Shown piece after piece: positions 7,949 to 16,757 of a stretch of DNA of 64,000 nucleotides (position 1 is the first letter of the stretch; each line of letters begins with the position of its first letter). A program made the position numbers and the translations under genes. The notes beneath the pieces were generated by a model, which was given only the letters and a program-made list of their open reading frames with translations, was not told the origin of the DNA and made no database searches. The stretch is from positions 155,214 to 219,213 of the forward strand of contig NZ_JAFLWW010000010.1 in NCBI RefSeq assembly GCF_018555685.1, given 5' to 3'. This stretch comes from Aminobacter anthyllidis (GTDB taxonomy: Bacteria > Pseudomonadota > Alphaproteobacteria > Rhizobiales > Rhizobiaceae).

Positions 7949-9010
7949 ATGACCCAGGCACTTACCGTCCAAAACCTCACCGCCCACTACGGCGCCACCA
8001 AGGTGCTGGAGGACCTGTCGCTGTCGGTTGGCAAAGGCGAGCTCGTCTCGCTGCTCGGCGCCTCGGGCTGCGGCAAGACAACGACGCTGCGGCTCATTGC
8101 CGGCTTCCTCGAGCCGACCTCGGGCTCGATCCGCCTCGGCGACAAGGACCTGACGCGGCTGCCGGCCTACAAGCGCGACATCGGTCTGGTGTTCCAGAAC
8201 TATGCGCTGTTCCCGCATCTTTCCGTGCTCGACAATGTCGGCTTCGGCCTAAAGCAGCGCGGCATAGCCCCTGCCGAGCGTGAGAAGCGCGCGAAAGCGA
8301 TGCTCGAACGCGTCGGCCTGTCGCCGCTCGCCGATCGCCTGCCGGGCGCGCTGTCGGGCGGCCAGAAGCAGCGCGTGGCGCTGGCGCGTGCACTGGTCAT
8401 CGAGCCGCCGCTTTTGATGTTCGATGAGCCGCTGTCCAATCTCGACGCCAAGCTGCGCGTCGACATGCGTGTCGAGATCCGCCAGCTGCAGCGCGCCAAT
8501 GGCACCACTTCGGTCTACGTCACCCATGACCAGGAAGAGGCGTTTTCGATCTCCGACCGCGTCGCCATCATGAATGCCGGCCGCATCATGCAGTTCGACA
8601 CGCCCGAGATGTTGTACCAGCGCCCGGCCAACGCGTTTGTCGCCCGCTTCGTCGGCTTCGAGAACCTGGTGCCGATGAAGGTGTCGGCGCGCGACGGCGA
8701 GACCGTGACCGCAACGACGCCAGACGGGTCGCAGCTGAAGCTGTCGCAGGAGCGTTTCGGCGCGATCCCCGATGCGTTCGTGCTGGCTGCGCGTGCGGAT
8801 GGCCTGGCCGTCAGCACCGATCCCAAAGCCGAAGGCATTCCGGCGACGCTCGGCCTCAGGACCTATCTCGGCCGCGCCTACCAGTACCAGAGCGATACGG
8901 CGGCAGGCATGCTGATCGCCAATGGCGCGCTGTCGAGCCCGCTCGAACCGGGCAGCGCCGCCAAGCTGATGCCGGTGCCCGACCAGTGCTGCGTGCTGCA
9001 GCCGGAGTAG
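7949..9010 (+). CDS. ABC transporter ATP-binding protein, PotA type
   Basis: A 353-residue ATPase of the importer. Walker A is GASGCGKTT at about residues 37-45, the signature LSGGQKQRVALARAL near 134, Walker B LLMFDEPLSNLDAK shortly after, and the H-loop histidine in YVTHDQEEAFS. Residues from about 240 to the end form a TOBE-type regulatory domain, as in PotA, UgpC and FbpC. It ends the transporter operon; a palindromic repeat separates it from the amidohydrolase gene, which may still be read through. Confidence 0.95.
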   Translation: MTQALTVQNLTAHYGATKVLEDLSLSVGKGELVSLLGASGCGKTTTLRLIAGFLEPTSGSIRLGDKDLTRLPAYKRDIGLVFQNYALFPHLSVLDNVGFGLKQRGIAPAEREKRAKAMLERVGLSPLADRLPGALSGGQKQRVALARALVIEPPLLMFDEPLSNLDAKLRVDMRVEIRQLQRANGTTSVYVTHDQEEAFSISDRVAIMNAGRIMQFDTPEMLYQRPANAFVARFVGFENLVPMKVSARDGETVTATTPDGSQLKLSQERFGAIPDAFVLAARADGLAVSTDPKAEGIPATLGLRTYLGRAYQYQSDTAAGMLIANGALSSPLEPGSAAKLMPVPDQCCVLQPE

Positions 9011-9023
9011 TTATGCGCTCGGG

Positions 9024-9160
9024 TACCCCCACCCCTTACCCCTCCCCACAAGGGGCAGGGGGAGTTGCCGGCGACTGGCACCAATCGTCAACGAGCGTGG
9101 TGGCAACGGCGGTGAAACTGTTCCCCTCCCCCTTGTGGGGAGGGGCTAGGGGTGGGGGTA
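9024..9160. repeat. Intergenic palindromic repeat (GC-rich, RIME-like)
   Basis: Left arm 9024-9064 (TACCCCCACCCC...CCCTCCCCACAAGGGG) is the near-perfect reverse complement of right arm 9121-9160, with a loop of about 56 bases. Similar arms with the core CTCCCC-ACAAGG/TTTGTGG-GGAG are at 15341, 56554 and 60563, so it is a dispersed family. It fills most of the gap between the ATPase and amidohydrolase genes and could act as an mRNA hairpin. Confidence 0.8.
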
Positions 9161-9188
9161 GAACGGGCTCGAACTTGGAGGCTGGCGC

Positions 9189-10511
9189 ATGTCGGTAGTC
9201 ATCACCAACGCCACCGTCCTGCCCTGCACCGAAGACATGCCTGTCATCGGCAAGGGCTGGATCCATGTCGAGGGCGACGTCATCAAGGCCGTAGGCTCTG
9301 GCGATGCGCCAGTAATTGACGGCGCCGAGCAGGTCGATGCCGGCGGTGATCTCGTCATGCCCGGCATGGTCAACCCGCATTGCCATATGGCAATGACTTT
9401 GTTCCGCGGCCTCGGCGAAGACGTCGACGACCGGCTCTACCGCTACATCCTTCCGCTGGAGCGCAAGTTCGTTCGGCCCGAGGCGGTGCGCGCCGGCACG
9501 GCACTTGCAGCGCTCGAACTGATCGAAGGCGGCGTCACCACGGTTGCCGACATGTATTATTTCGAAACCGAGGTGGCCCGCGTGGTTGCTCAGGCCGGCA
9601 TCCGTGGCGTGCTCGGCCAAACCATCGCCGACTTCGATCCGCCGGATCATAAGAACGCCGACGAAGGTTTTGCGCTGACCGAGGCGCTGGTCGCCGAGTT
9701 CGCGGGCCATGCGCGCGTCATTCCGTCGATTGCGCCGCACGCGCCTTATTCGACCGGCATGGCAACGATGGAACGCATCGCCCGCTGGTCCGAAGATCAC
9801 CCTGACGTGCCCGTGCAGATGCATCTCGCCGAGAGCGACGCCGAGATGGAGTGGGCCCAAAAAACCCACGGCATGCGTCCGGTCGAGGTTGTCGAGAAAG
9901 CCGGCCTGCTGCGCAAGGGCCTGATCTGCGCCCACTGCCTGCATGTCGACGCAACCGACATTGAGCGCATGGCCCATGCCCAGGTCTGCGTCGCCCACAA
10001 TGCCCGCTCCAACGGCAAGGCCGGGCGGGGCATCGCGCCCGTAGAGGCGATGCGCAAGGCCGGCATCCCGGTCGGCATCTCGACCGATGGCGCGATGAGC
10101 GGCAACACGCTCGACTTGTTCTCGCAGTTCGCGCCGGTGTCGATGTTCGCAAAGCTGCTCGGCCACAGCCGCAAGCCGATGGCCTCGGTCGACGTCGTGC
10201 GCATGGCCACCCGCGATGGCGCCAAGGTGCTGGGACTGGACGCCAAGGTCGGCTCGCTCGAAGCGGGCAAGCAGGCCGACGTCATCCGCGTCAGCCTGTC
10301 GTCGCCGCGCCAGCAGCCGGTCTACGACATCTATTCGACGCTGGTCTTCGCCACCCTGCCGACCGACGTGCGCGACGTCATGGTGGGCGGCGACTGGCTG
10401 ATGCGCGACCGCGAGGTCTTGAGCCTCGAACGCAAGAAGGTACTGCGCGACGCGCTGCAGGTGGCGCAGAGCTTCAAGGCAGAGATGGCCCGTATCGATG
10501 CTGCTGGCTAG
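9189..10511 (+). CDS. Amidohydrolase, TRZ/ATZ/SsnA deaminase subfamily
   Basis: A 440-residue metal-dependent hydrolase of the amidohydrolase superfamily. The first metal motif is NPHCHMAM near residue 62. Downstream are the HLAESDAEMEW histidine block and STDGAMSG, which carries the conserved Asp. The family removes amino or chloro groups from heterocycles (guanine, S-adenosylhomocysteine, 5-methylthioadenosine, triazines) and is cytosolic. An N-terminal beta domain with the sequence VITNATVLPC is normal for it. It follows the ABC importer and precedes an M20 peptidase on the same strand. With adenine deaminase, a nucleoside hydrolase and a phosphoribosyltransferase nearby, a purine or pterin-like substrate is likely, but the exact one is not determined. 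Confidence 0.88.
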   Translation: MSVVITNATVLPCTEDMPVIGKGWIHVEGDVIKAVGSGDAPVIDGAEQVDAGGDLVMPGMVNPHCHMAMTLFRGLGEDVDDRLYRYILPLERKFVRPEAVRAGTALAALELIEGGVTTVADMYYFETEVARVVAQAGIRGVLGQTIADFDPPDHKNADEGFALTEALVAEFAGHARVIPSIAPHAPYSTGMATMERIARWSEDHPDVPVQMHLAESDAEMEWAQKTHGMRPVEVVEKAGLLRKGLICAHCLHVDATDIERMAHAQVCVAHNARSNGKAGRGIAPVEAMRKAGIPVGISTDGAMSGNTLDLFSQFAPVSMFAKLLGHSRKPMASVDVVRMATRDGAKVLGLDAKVGSLEAGKQADVIRVSLSSPRQQPVYDIYSTLVFATLPTDVRDVMVGGDWLMRDREVLSLERKKVLRDALQVAQSFKAEMARIDAAG

Positions 10512-10585
10512 AGCAATTCCAGGAAAACTGTGACGCGGGTTTCCGTCCGGAATTGCATCAAGATACGATAGAGAAGGACAAAGTC

Positions 10586-11995
10586 ATGAACAGATCAGAA
10601 GCCTCGGCACGCCTCGAAGAGGTGCTTGCCAATGTCGACGCCAACATCGACGGCAGCCTGGAGCGCCTGTTCGACCTGATCCGCATTCCCTCTGTTTCCA
10701 CCGATCCGGCGCATGCCGCCGACTGCAAGCGCGCCGCCGAATGGCTGACGAAGGAGCTTGGGCAGCTCGGCTTCGACGCGTCGGTGCGCCCGACCGCGCG
10801 CCACCCGATGGTGGTCGGCCATGACCGCACGGGGCAGGGGCCGCACGTTCTGTTCTACGGCCACTACGATGTCCAGCCGGTCGACCCGCTGGCGCTGTGG
10901 CACTCCGATCCGTTCGAGCCCAAGCTGGTGCCGCAGCCCGACGGCGAGACCCATATCGTTGCCCGTGGCGCCTCCGACGACAAGGGCCAGCTGCTCACCT
11001 TCGTCGAGGCGTGCCGCGCCTGGAAGGCCGTCACCGGCAGCCTGCCGATCCAGGTCTCGGTGCTGCTTGAGGGCGAGGAGGAGATTTCGAGCCCGAGCCT
11101 GCCACCCTTCCTCGACACGACGGGCGCCGAGCTCAAGGCCGACGTCGTGCTGGTCTGCGACACCGACATGTGGGATGCCGAGACGCCTGCGGTGACCACC
11201 ATGCTGCGCGGCGTGCTGAAGGAGGAGATCGTCATCTCCTGCTCCAACCGCGACTTGCATTCGGGCATCTACGGCAACGCCGCGCGCAACCCGCTGCAGG
11301 TGCTGTCCGACATCGTTTCGAGCCTGCGTACGCCTGACGGCGGCGTCGCCGTCGAAGGCTTTTACGACGGCGTGCGCGAATTGCCGGAGGCGATCAAGGC
11401 GCAGTGGCAGCGCCTGCCTTTCGACGACAAGGGTTTCCTGGGCGACATTGGCCTCTCGATCCCCGCCGGCGAAAACGGCCGTTCCGTGCTCGAACAGGTC
11501 TGGGCGCGCCCGAGTTGCGAGATCCACGGCATCATCGGCGGCTACACCGAAGAGGGCTTCAAGACCGTCATCCCGGCCAAGGCGCAATCCAAGATCTCGT
11601 TCCGTCTCGTCGCCGGCCAGGATCCCCAGAAGATTCGCGAGGCCTTCCACGCCCATGTCCGCGCCCGCATTCCCGCCGATTGCTCGGTCGAGTTCATCGA
11701 CCACGGCGCCAGTGCCGCGACCGTGATGCCCATCGACGGCGATTTTCTCACCAAGGCGCTCAGTGCGCTGACCGAGGAATGGCAGCGCGAGGCGGCCGTT
11801 GCCGGCAGCGGCGGCTCGATCCCGATCGTCTCCGCCTTCAAGGAAAAGCTCGGCATGGATTCGCTGCTGATCGGCTTCGCCCGCTTCGACAACCGCATCC
11901 ACAGCCCGAACGAAAAGTACGACCTGACAAGCTTCCGCAAAGGCATCCGCTCCTGGGCCCGCATCCTGGCGGCGTTTGCGGAAGACAAGGGCTGA
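10586..11995 (+). CDS. M20 family metallopeptidase (carnosine dipeptidase-like)
   Basis: A 469-residue M20 dizinc peptidase related to CNDP-type dipeptidases. The start at 10586 is chosen for the RBS GAGAAGGA at 10571-10578. Metal and catalytic blocks are YGHYDVQPVD (first zinc His and catalytic Asp), RGASDDKGQ (bridging Asp), EGEEEISSPS (general base Glu and ligand), and NEKYDL with the preceding HSPNE His near the end. The insert between is the dimerisation or lid domain. It would cleave dipeptides or related amides in the cytosol. It lies 74 bases after the amidohydrolase gene and is probably in the same operon; the hairpin at 12249 ends the unit. Confidence 0.92.
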   Translation: MNRSEASARLEEVLANVDANIDGSLERLFDLIRIPSVSTDPAHAADCKRAAEWLTKELGQLGFDASVRPTARHPMVVGHDRTGQGPHVLFYGHYDVQPVDPLALWHSDPFEPKLVPQPDGETHIVARGASDDKGQLLTFVEACRAWKAVTGSLPIQVSVLLEGEEEISSPSLPPFLDTTGAELKADVVLVCDTDMWDAETPAVTTMLRGVLKEEIVISCSNRDLHSGIYGNAARNPLQVLSDIVSSLRTPDGGVAVEGFYDGVRELPEAIKAQWQRLPFDDKGFLGDIGLSIPAGENGRSVLEQVWARPSCEIHGIIGGYTEEGFKTVIPAKAQSKISFRLVAGQDPQKIREAFHAHVRARIPADCSVEFIDHGASAATVMPIDGDFLTKALSALTEEWQREAAVAGSGGSIPIVSAFKEKLGMDSLLIGFARFDNRIHSPNEKYDLTSFRKGIRSWARILAAFAEDKG

Positions 11996-12007
11996 GGTGG
12001 TTGGCGG

Positions 12008-12353
12008 GTGCGTCCTTCGAGGCTCGCCCGCCGATGGTTTTCGCGACTGGATGGAGGTTTAGCGGGCTCGCACCTCAGGATGAGGGGCGGCGGCGCCGCC
12101 GATTTCGCGGACTTGGTTGTTCTCTAGCTTGGTTGTCCGCTGGTTCGACGGAGAGGGGGCTTTCGAGCGAAACCGTATCAGCAGCCCTCATGGTGAGCCT
12201 GTCGAACCACGAGGGCGCCAGGCACAATCTTCGGCACCGGCGCCAAGTCCCTCATGGTTCGACAGGCTCACCATGAGGGTTTTTTGGGGAGATCGCACCC
12301 ACTGTCCTCATCCTGAGGTGCTCGCCCAACGGGCGAGCCTCGAAGGACGCACC
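12008..12353. repeat. Nested inverted repeats between convergent genes
   Basis: This 370-base gap holds no gene. Its outer pair is GTGCGTCCTTCGAGGCTCGCCCG starting at 12008 (split: 20 bases plus CCG) with the CACCTCAGGATGAGG block at 12071, matched in reverse by 12304-12353. The inner pair is a CCCTCATGGTGAGCCTGTCG-type element at 12185-12216 and its reverse complement at 12249-12279. The outer unit recurs at 47541-47764. Both are dispersed repeat families placed, here and at 47.5 kb, where two genes converge. Confidence 0.75.
12249..12285 (+). terminator. Intrinsic terminator after the M20 peptidase
   Basis: Stem CCCTCATGGT (12249-12258) pairs with ACCATGAGGG (12270-12279), followed by six T at 12280-12285. 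It is built from one copy of the dispersed repeat, so the repeat itself seems to serve as terminator. Confidence 0.7.
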
Positions 12354-12365
12354 TAAAGCTTCGCC

Positions 12366-14240
12366 CTACCAGACCACCTTGTGGCTTTCGCCCGTTTGCA
12401 CGTTGACGAACCCTTGCGGCACGGCATCCGTCGGCGCCACCAGCACCCAGCGCCAGGGCGCGCAGGTCAGCGTGGCGAACTGCAGGCGCTCGGGGAAGCC
12501 GGGGAACCAGCGCGGCGAGAATGTCGGCTCGTAGAGCCAGTCGATCTTGTTGGCCTCGGCGTAGAGCTTTTCCATCTCGGCATCGAGCGCTTCGGCCGGG
12601 CGGTTGGTCATGAGACCACCGACCTCGTAATGCACGTCGGCCACCACCTTGCCCCCGGTGACCAAAGCCCAGCCGCCCTGATTTTCGGAGATGCGGTTGA
12701 CCACTTCGGCCATGGCGGCGTCGGACGAGCCGACGACCCAGATGTTGTGCTGGTCGTGCGCCACCGTGCAGCCCACCGCCGTGTCGGGCGTCTTCGGGCC
12801 GCAGCCAAGCCAGAACATCTTGGCCACCCGGCCCTTGCCCGAGTAGCGGTCGACGACGGCGAACTTGGTGATGTTGCGGTCGCTGTCGCGCTGCACCTCG
12901 CCATCCGCCACCGGCAACTCGGTGGTGATGAAATTGTCGTCCCAGTGGAACGGGCGCAGCAGGGCCGCCTGCATCGTCTCGCGGCCCGGTTCGGCGGCAA
13001 TCGCGAAGTCCCCGGCCGTCAGCTTGCGGCCGACATTGACCGTCTTGGTCGCCCAGTCGGGCCAGTCGATATCAGGCAGGTGACCGGTGAAAGTCTTGCC
13101 TTCGGAAACCTGCTCGCCGTCGGCCCAGACCTCCGCGATCGACACGCTCGCTGCCTTGTCGAGCAGCACCATGTCGGCGAAGCGGCCGGGCGCGATGGAA
13201 CCGACGAAGGGCGTCAGCCGCATGTGCCGCGCCGGGTTGATCGACACGCACTGGTAGGCGATTTCGGGCGAAAGCCCGCTTTCGATGGCGAGCCGGACAT
13301 TGTGGTCGGTCGCGCCCATCTTCAGCGTGTCGGAGGCGCTGCGGTCGTCGGTGGCGAACGCCACCTGGCTCCAGTCGCGCAGGCCGCGCTCAAGCAGGCC
13401 CTTGATGATGTCGGGCATCGAATGGGGGCGGATCTCGATGAAGATGCCGCGCCTGAGCTTGTCCCATGCTTCCTCGGGCGTCCAGGCCTCATGGTCGGAA
13501 GACAGGCCGGCGGCGGCGAAGGCATTGATCGAGGCCAGGTCGCGCAGGCCGGCGCCATGGCCTTCGACCACGCCGCGCTTCTCGAAGGTCGCCTGGATCA
13601 TGCCCCAGAGCCGGCCGTAGGACGGGTTCTCGGGGTTCCAGACGGCAGGCCAGTCCATGACCTCGTCGAGGCCGGCGACCATCGTGCTTTCGCCAAGGAA
13701 GCCGACCTGCTCGGCATAGCCGAAATGGCCGCCGCCGCCTTCATAGGCCGTCGGCGGCACGGCCGAGCCGGGCAGCGGGAAGATCTTCATCGGCGAGCCG
13801 GCGCGGCGCGCCGTCAGCCAGAATTCGAGATTGTTGGGGCCGTTGACGTTGGAGAATTCGTGGCTCGCCTCGCAGGTCCAGGTGTTGCCACGCGGCATGA
13901 CCAGCGCCGCCTCATGCTCTGGCGTCAGATGCGAGCTTTCGATGTGCTTGTGCACCTCGCCGAAGCCCGGCACGGCGGCCAGATGGGTGCGGTCGATTGT
14001 TTCGCGCGCGGTGCCCGGGAAGCTGCCGGCGGGGCCGACATAGGCGATGCGTCGGCCGCGGATCGCCACCTCGCAATCGTCCATCCAGGTGCCGGTGTGC
14101 ACGTCGAGCACGCGGCCGAATTGGACGAGGCGATCGGCCTCGCGCTTGCCGAGTGCCGTCAGCACAAGGTCCTGCCGGATCAGGATTTCGTCGGCGGGTT
14201 CGATGAGGAGATCGGCGGGCAAGGGAGCTGTGTTGGTCAT
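12366..14240 (-). CDS. ade: Adenine deaminase
   Basis: A 624-residue amidohydrolase of the bacterial adenine deaminase family, converting adenine to hypoxanthine and ammonia in the cytosol. The start at 14240 gives MTNTAPLPADLL and follows GAGGCGGCACC. The N-terminal beta domain is DVHTGTWMDDCEVAIRGRRI. The metal-binding region is EVHKHIESSHLTPEHEAAL, and GHGAGL plus the DDRSASDTLK block supply further ligands. The C-terminal domain has the family's SCxH-like DQHNIWVVGSSD segment. Length is in the usual 570-620 range. It is divergent from a nucleoside hydrolase 157 bases away, a logical pair: the hydrolase frees the base and this enzyme deaminates it. Confidence 0.88.
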   Translation of the reverse strand: MTNTAPLPADLLIEPADEILIRQDLVLTALGKREADRLVQFGRVLDVHTGTWMDDCEVAIRGRRIAYVGPAGSFPGTARETIDRTHLAAVPGFGEVHKHIESSHLTPEHEAALVMPRGNTWTCEASHEFSNVNGPNNLEFWLTARRAGSPMKIFPLPGSAVPPTAYEGGGGHFGYAEQVGFLGESTMVAGLDEVMDWPAVWNPENPSYGRLWGMIQATFEKRGVVEGHGAGLRDLASINAFAAAGLSSDHEAWTPEEAWDKLRRGIFIEIRPHSMPDIIKGLLERGLRDWSQVAFATDDRSASDTLKMGATDHNVRLAIESGLSPEIAYQCVSINPARHMRLTPFVGSIAPGRFADMVLLDKAASVSIAEVWADGEQVSEGKTFTGHLPDIDWPDWATKTVNVGRKLTAGDFAIAAEPGRETMQAALLRPFHWDDNFITTELPVADGEVQRDSDRNITKFAVVDRYSGKGRVAKMFWLGCGPKTPDTAVGCTVAHDQHNIWVVGSSDAAMAEVVNRISENQGGWALVTGGKVVADVHYEVGGLMTNRPAEALDAEMEKLYAEANKIDWLYEPTFSPRWFPGFPERLQFATLTCAPWRWVLVAPTDAVPQGFVNVQTGESHKVVW

Positions 14241-14397
14241 GGTGCCGCCTCTAATGCATCGTTGTCGAAATCGGAACCGGTTTTCGCTGTGCCAGCATAC
14301 AGCGGTCGGGCGGCGCTGGGACAAGCATTTCGGCTTGATTCCCCCGTTGCGATGATGTGAAGCCAGTCGGACTTGATTTGGAATGAAAGGTCGCGGC

Positions 14398-15321
14398 ATG
14401 CAGCAGAACCCCACCCGCAAGGTGATCATCGACACCGATCCCGGCATCGACGATGCGGTGGCGATCCTTTTGGCGCTGAAGTCGGCCGAGTTCGACGTCA
14501 TCGGCATCACCACCGTCGCCGGCAACATCGGCATCGCAACGACGACGCGCAATGCCGGCCGCATCCTGGCGCTCGAAGGCCGTGTCGACGTGCCGGTGGT
14601 CGCCGGCGCCGCCGGTCCCCTGTCGCGAAAAGGCTTCGACACCGCCGACATCCACGGCAATGACGGCCTCGGCGGCGTCGCCTTCCCCGACCCGCTGGCG
14701 AAGCCCGTGGCCGGTGATGCCGTGACCTGGTTGCGCGATACGCTGCAGGCAGCGGAAGCCGGCACCATCGACATCCTGGCGCTGGGCCCGCTCACCAACA
14801 TCGCCCGGCTTGTCACCGAACATCCCGGGGCTGCCCGACGCATCGGCCGTGTCATCGCCATGGGCGGTGCGGTTTACGAGCCGGGCAACATCGGCCCGCG
14901 CGCCGAGTTCAACATCGCCGCCGATCCGGAGGCAGCCGAGATCGTATTCGCTGCCGGGCTCGACTTCACGCTGATCCCGCTCGACGTCACCCGCAAGGTG
15001 CGCGCCACGCGCTACGACACCGCGATGTTGCAGAACTCCGGCGTGCCGGCGGCTGTGGCTTCGGGTTCGCTGATCGAGGCCTATTTCCAGTCGACCACAG
15101 GTGGCGAGAGCCGGCCGCTGCACGACCCCTGCGTCATGCTGCTGGCGCTGGACGAGGGACTGTTCACTTGTGAGACGCTGAAGCTTGCGGTCGACACCGG
15201 CACCACCCGCGACGCCGGGGCGCTGACAGTTGCCGAAGACGGCGCGTCGGTTTCGGTGGCGCTTAAGGTCGAGAGCGCCGCGGTGCTGAAGCTGCTCTAT
15301 GACAGGCTGAAGGCGGAGTAG
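14398..15321 (+). CDS. Inosine-uridine preferring nucleoside hydrolase
   Basis: A 307-residue nucleoside hydrolase, cleaving the N-glycosidic bond of ribonucleosides to base and ribose. The calcium-binding signature DTDPGIDDAVAI is right at the N-terminus, and the family loops TNIARLV and FNIAADPEAAEIV follow. The start at 14398 is preferred because GAAAGG at 14385-14390 is a properly spaced RBS; an upstream ATG at 14383 would add five residues. It is cytosolic. It sits divergent from adenine deaminase and near a phosphoribosyltransferase, making a nucleoside salvage group. Confidence 0.93.
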   Translation: MQQNPTRKVIIDTDPGIDDAVAILLALKSAEFDVIGITTVAGNIGIATTTRNAGRILALEGRVDVPVVAGAAGPLSRKGFDTADIHGNDGLGGVAFPDPLAKPVAGDAVTWLRDTLQAAEAGTIDILALGPLTNIARLVTEHPGAARRIGRVIAMGGAVYEPGNIGPRAEFNIAADPEAAEIVFAAGLDFTLIPLDVTRKVRATRYDTAMLQNSGVPAAVASGSLIEAYFQSTTGGESRPLHDPCVMLLALDEGLFTCETLKLAVDTGTTRDAGALTVAEDGASVSVALKVESAAVLKLLYDRLKAE

Positions 15322-15340
15322 AACCCTCATAGCAGAAGGG

Positions 15341-15496
15341 AAGGCCCCTCCGTCACGGCTTTGCCGTGCCACCTCGCCCCCACTTTGTGGGGGCGAGGAA
15401 CCCAAATCCTGAGAGGCCGCGCCCTGCGAGATGAGCGTTTCCTCGCCCCACGAAGTGGGGAGAGGTGGTTCGCGTACCGAACCGGAGAGGGGCTTT
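15341..15496. repeat. Intergenic palindromic repeat (same family as 9024)
   Basis: Arms 15341-15400 (AAGGCCCCTCCG ... CTTTGTGGGGGCGAGGAA) and 15439-15496 (TTCCTCGCCCCACGAAGTGG ... GGAGAGGGGCTTT) are imperfect reverse complements. It fills nearly all of the gap between the convergent nucleoside hydrolase and M20D genes. Confidence 0.75.
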
Positions 15497-15518
15497 CAGC
15501 GCACCGGTTGACGAGCCT

Positions 15519-16697
15519 CTACGCCGCCAGCTCCTGCTCGACCAGCGTCGTCCAGAATTTCACCCCACTCGCCAGTGCATCGTCGTTGAAGTCGTAGCGG
15601 CTGTTGTGGTGCAGGGCGCCGTCGACGGCGGGGCCGTTGCCGAGCCAGACATAGGCGCCTGGCACCTCCTGGGAGAACATGGCGAAGTCGTCGCCGGCGG
15701 TCGAGGGCGGGAACTCGGTCATGACCTTGTCGACACCGAGTGCCGCCTGTGCCGCCGCCAGCGCCCGGCGCGTGGCGTCGCGGTCGTTCACGACGGGCGG
15801 CATCTGCCTGAAATAGCGGTACTCCGCCTCGATGCCGTAGAGCCGCGCCGAGCCCTCGGCCAGCGCGCCGATCTCTTCTTCCAACTGGTCGCGCACGGCG
15901 GCCGAATAGGCGCGCGACGTGCCGCCGATCTTGACCAGGTCGGGAATGACGTTGAGCGCCTCGAAGCTGCCGGCTTCCATGGCGCAGGCGCTGACCACCG
16001 CCGGCTGCAGCGGGTCGACCCGGCGCGCGACGATGGTGTGAAGTGCCGTCAGGAACTGGCCGGCCGCAGTCATGGCGTCGCGGCCGAGATGCGGCTTGGC
16101 GCCATGGGTGCCGATACCCTTGAAGGTGACGGTCCAGCGGTCGGACGACGCGAGCTGCGGACCGGCGACCACCGCCATGCTGTCGGGCGCGATGCCAGGC
16201 ATGTTGTGCAACCCATAGACCGCATCGACCGGGAACTGCTTGAAGAAGCCGTCGGCGATCATTGCTTTTGCGCCGCCGCGACCTTCCTCGGCCGGCTGGA
16301 AGATGAAGTGCACCGTGCCGGAAAAATTCTTGCGGCGGGCGAGCTCGCGCGCCGCGCCCAGCAGCATGACGGTGTGGCCGTCATGGCCGCAGGCATGCAT
16401 CTTGCCCTCGATGGTTGACTTGTAGGCGCGATCCTCGGCCATTTCGGGCATGGCGAGCGCATCCATGTCGGCGCGCAGGGCGATCCGCCGTGAGCCGTCG
16501 CCAATCTTGAGCGTTCCGACGACGCCGGTCTTGCCGAGACCCGTCTGCATGGCAATCCCGGCCTCGGCCAGCATCTTTTGCACGATTGCAGAGGTGCGCA
16601 CCTCCTCGAAGCCGAGCTCGGGATGGGCGTGGATGTCGCGGCGCAAGGCCGTCAGCAATGCGATTTCGCCCTTGTCGTGCCCGGCCGTCGATGTCAT
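15519..16697 (-). CDS. M20D family amidohydrolase (hippurate/N-acyl-amino acid hydrolase-like)
   Basis: A 392-residue dinuclear metal amidohydrolase of the M20D group. The metal-ligand block is MHACGHDGHTVMLLGAA, with Cys and His ligands; EEGRGGAKAMI supplies the catalytic Glu, and LHNMPG plus a late HHNSRYDFND supply further His ligands. Members hydrolyse N-acyl or N-benzoyl amino acids, indole-3-acetyl-amino acids or related amides in the cytosol. The ATG at 16697 is preferred over a GTG one codon earlier (GGAG spaced eight bases). It is divergent from a phosphoribosyltransferase with a 60-base gap that must hold both promoters. The substrate cannot be read from the sequence. Confidence 0.9.
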   Translation of the reverse strand: MTSTAGHDKGEIALLTALRRDIHAHPELGFEEVRTSAIVQKMLAEAGIAMQTGLGKTGVVGTLKIGDGSRRIALRADMDALAMPEMAEDRAYKSTIEGKMHACGHDGHTVMLLGAARELARRKNFSGTVHFIFQPAEEGRGGAKAMIADGFFKQFPVDAVYGLHNMPGIAPDSMAVVAGPQLASSDRWTVTFKGIGTHGAKPHLGRDAMTAAGQFLTALHTIVARRVDPLQPAVVSACAMEAGSFEALNVIPDLVKIGGTSRAYSAAVRDQLEEEIGALAEGSARLYGIEAEYRYFRQMPPVVNDRDATRRALAAAQAALGVDKVMTEFPPSTAGDDFAMFSQEVPGAYVWLGNGPAVDGALHHNSRYDFNDDALASGVKFWTTLVEQELAA

Positions 16698-16757
16698 CAC
16701 GCAAACTCCGTTCGGCCCGGTTCCGCAATCTCAGGCGCCCAGGACCATCGGCGCCGC

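Noticed and set aside
9024..9160. CRISPR array
   Set aside because: There is one inverted pair with a single loop, not several direct repeats with spacers.
12241..12300. Small RNA gene between the repeats
   Set aside because: The hairpin is better explained as a terminator built from a dispersed repeat; no separate promoter is visible.
12381..14360. Long plus-strand reading frame opposite adenine deaminase
   Set aside because: Low-complexity, Arg- and Gly-rich translation; the minus strand encodes the metal-binding motifs of adenine deaminase.
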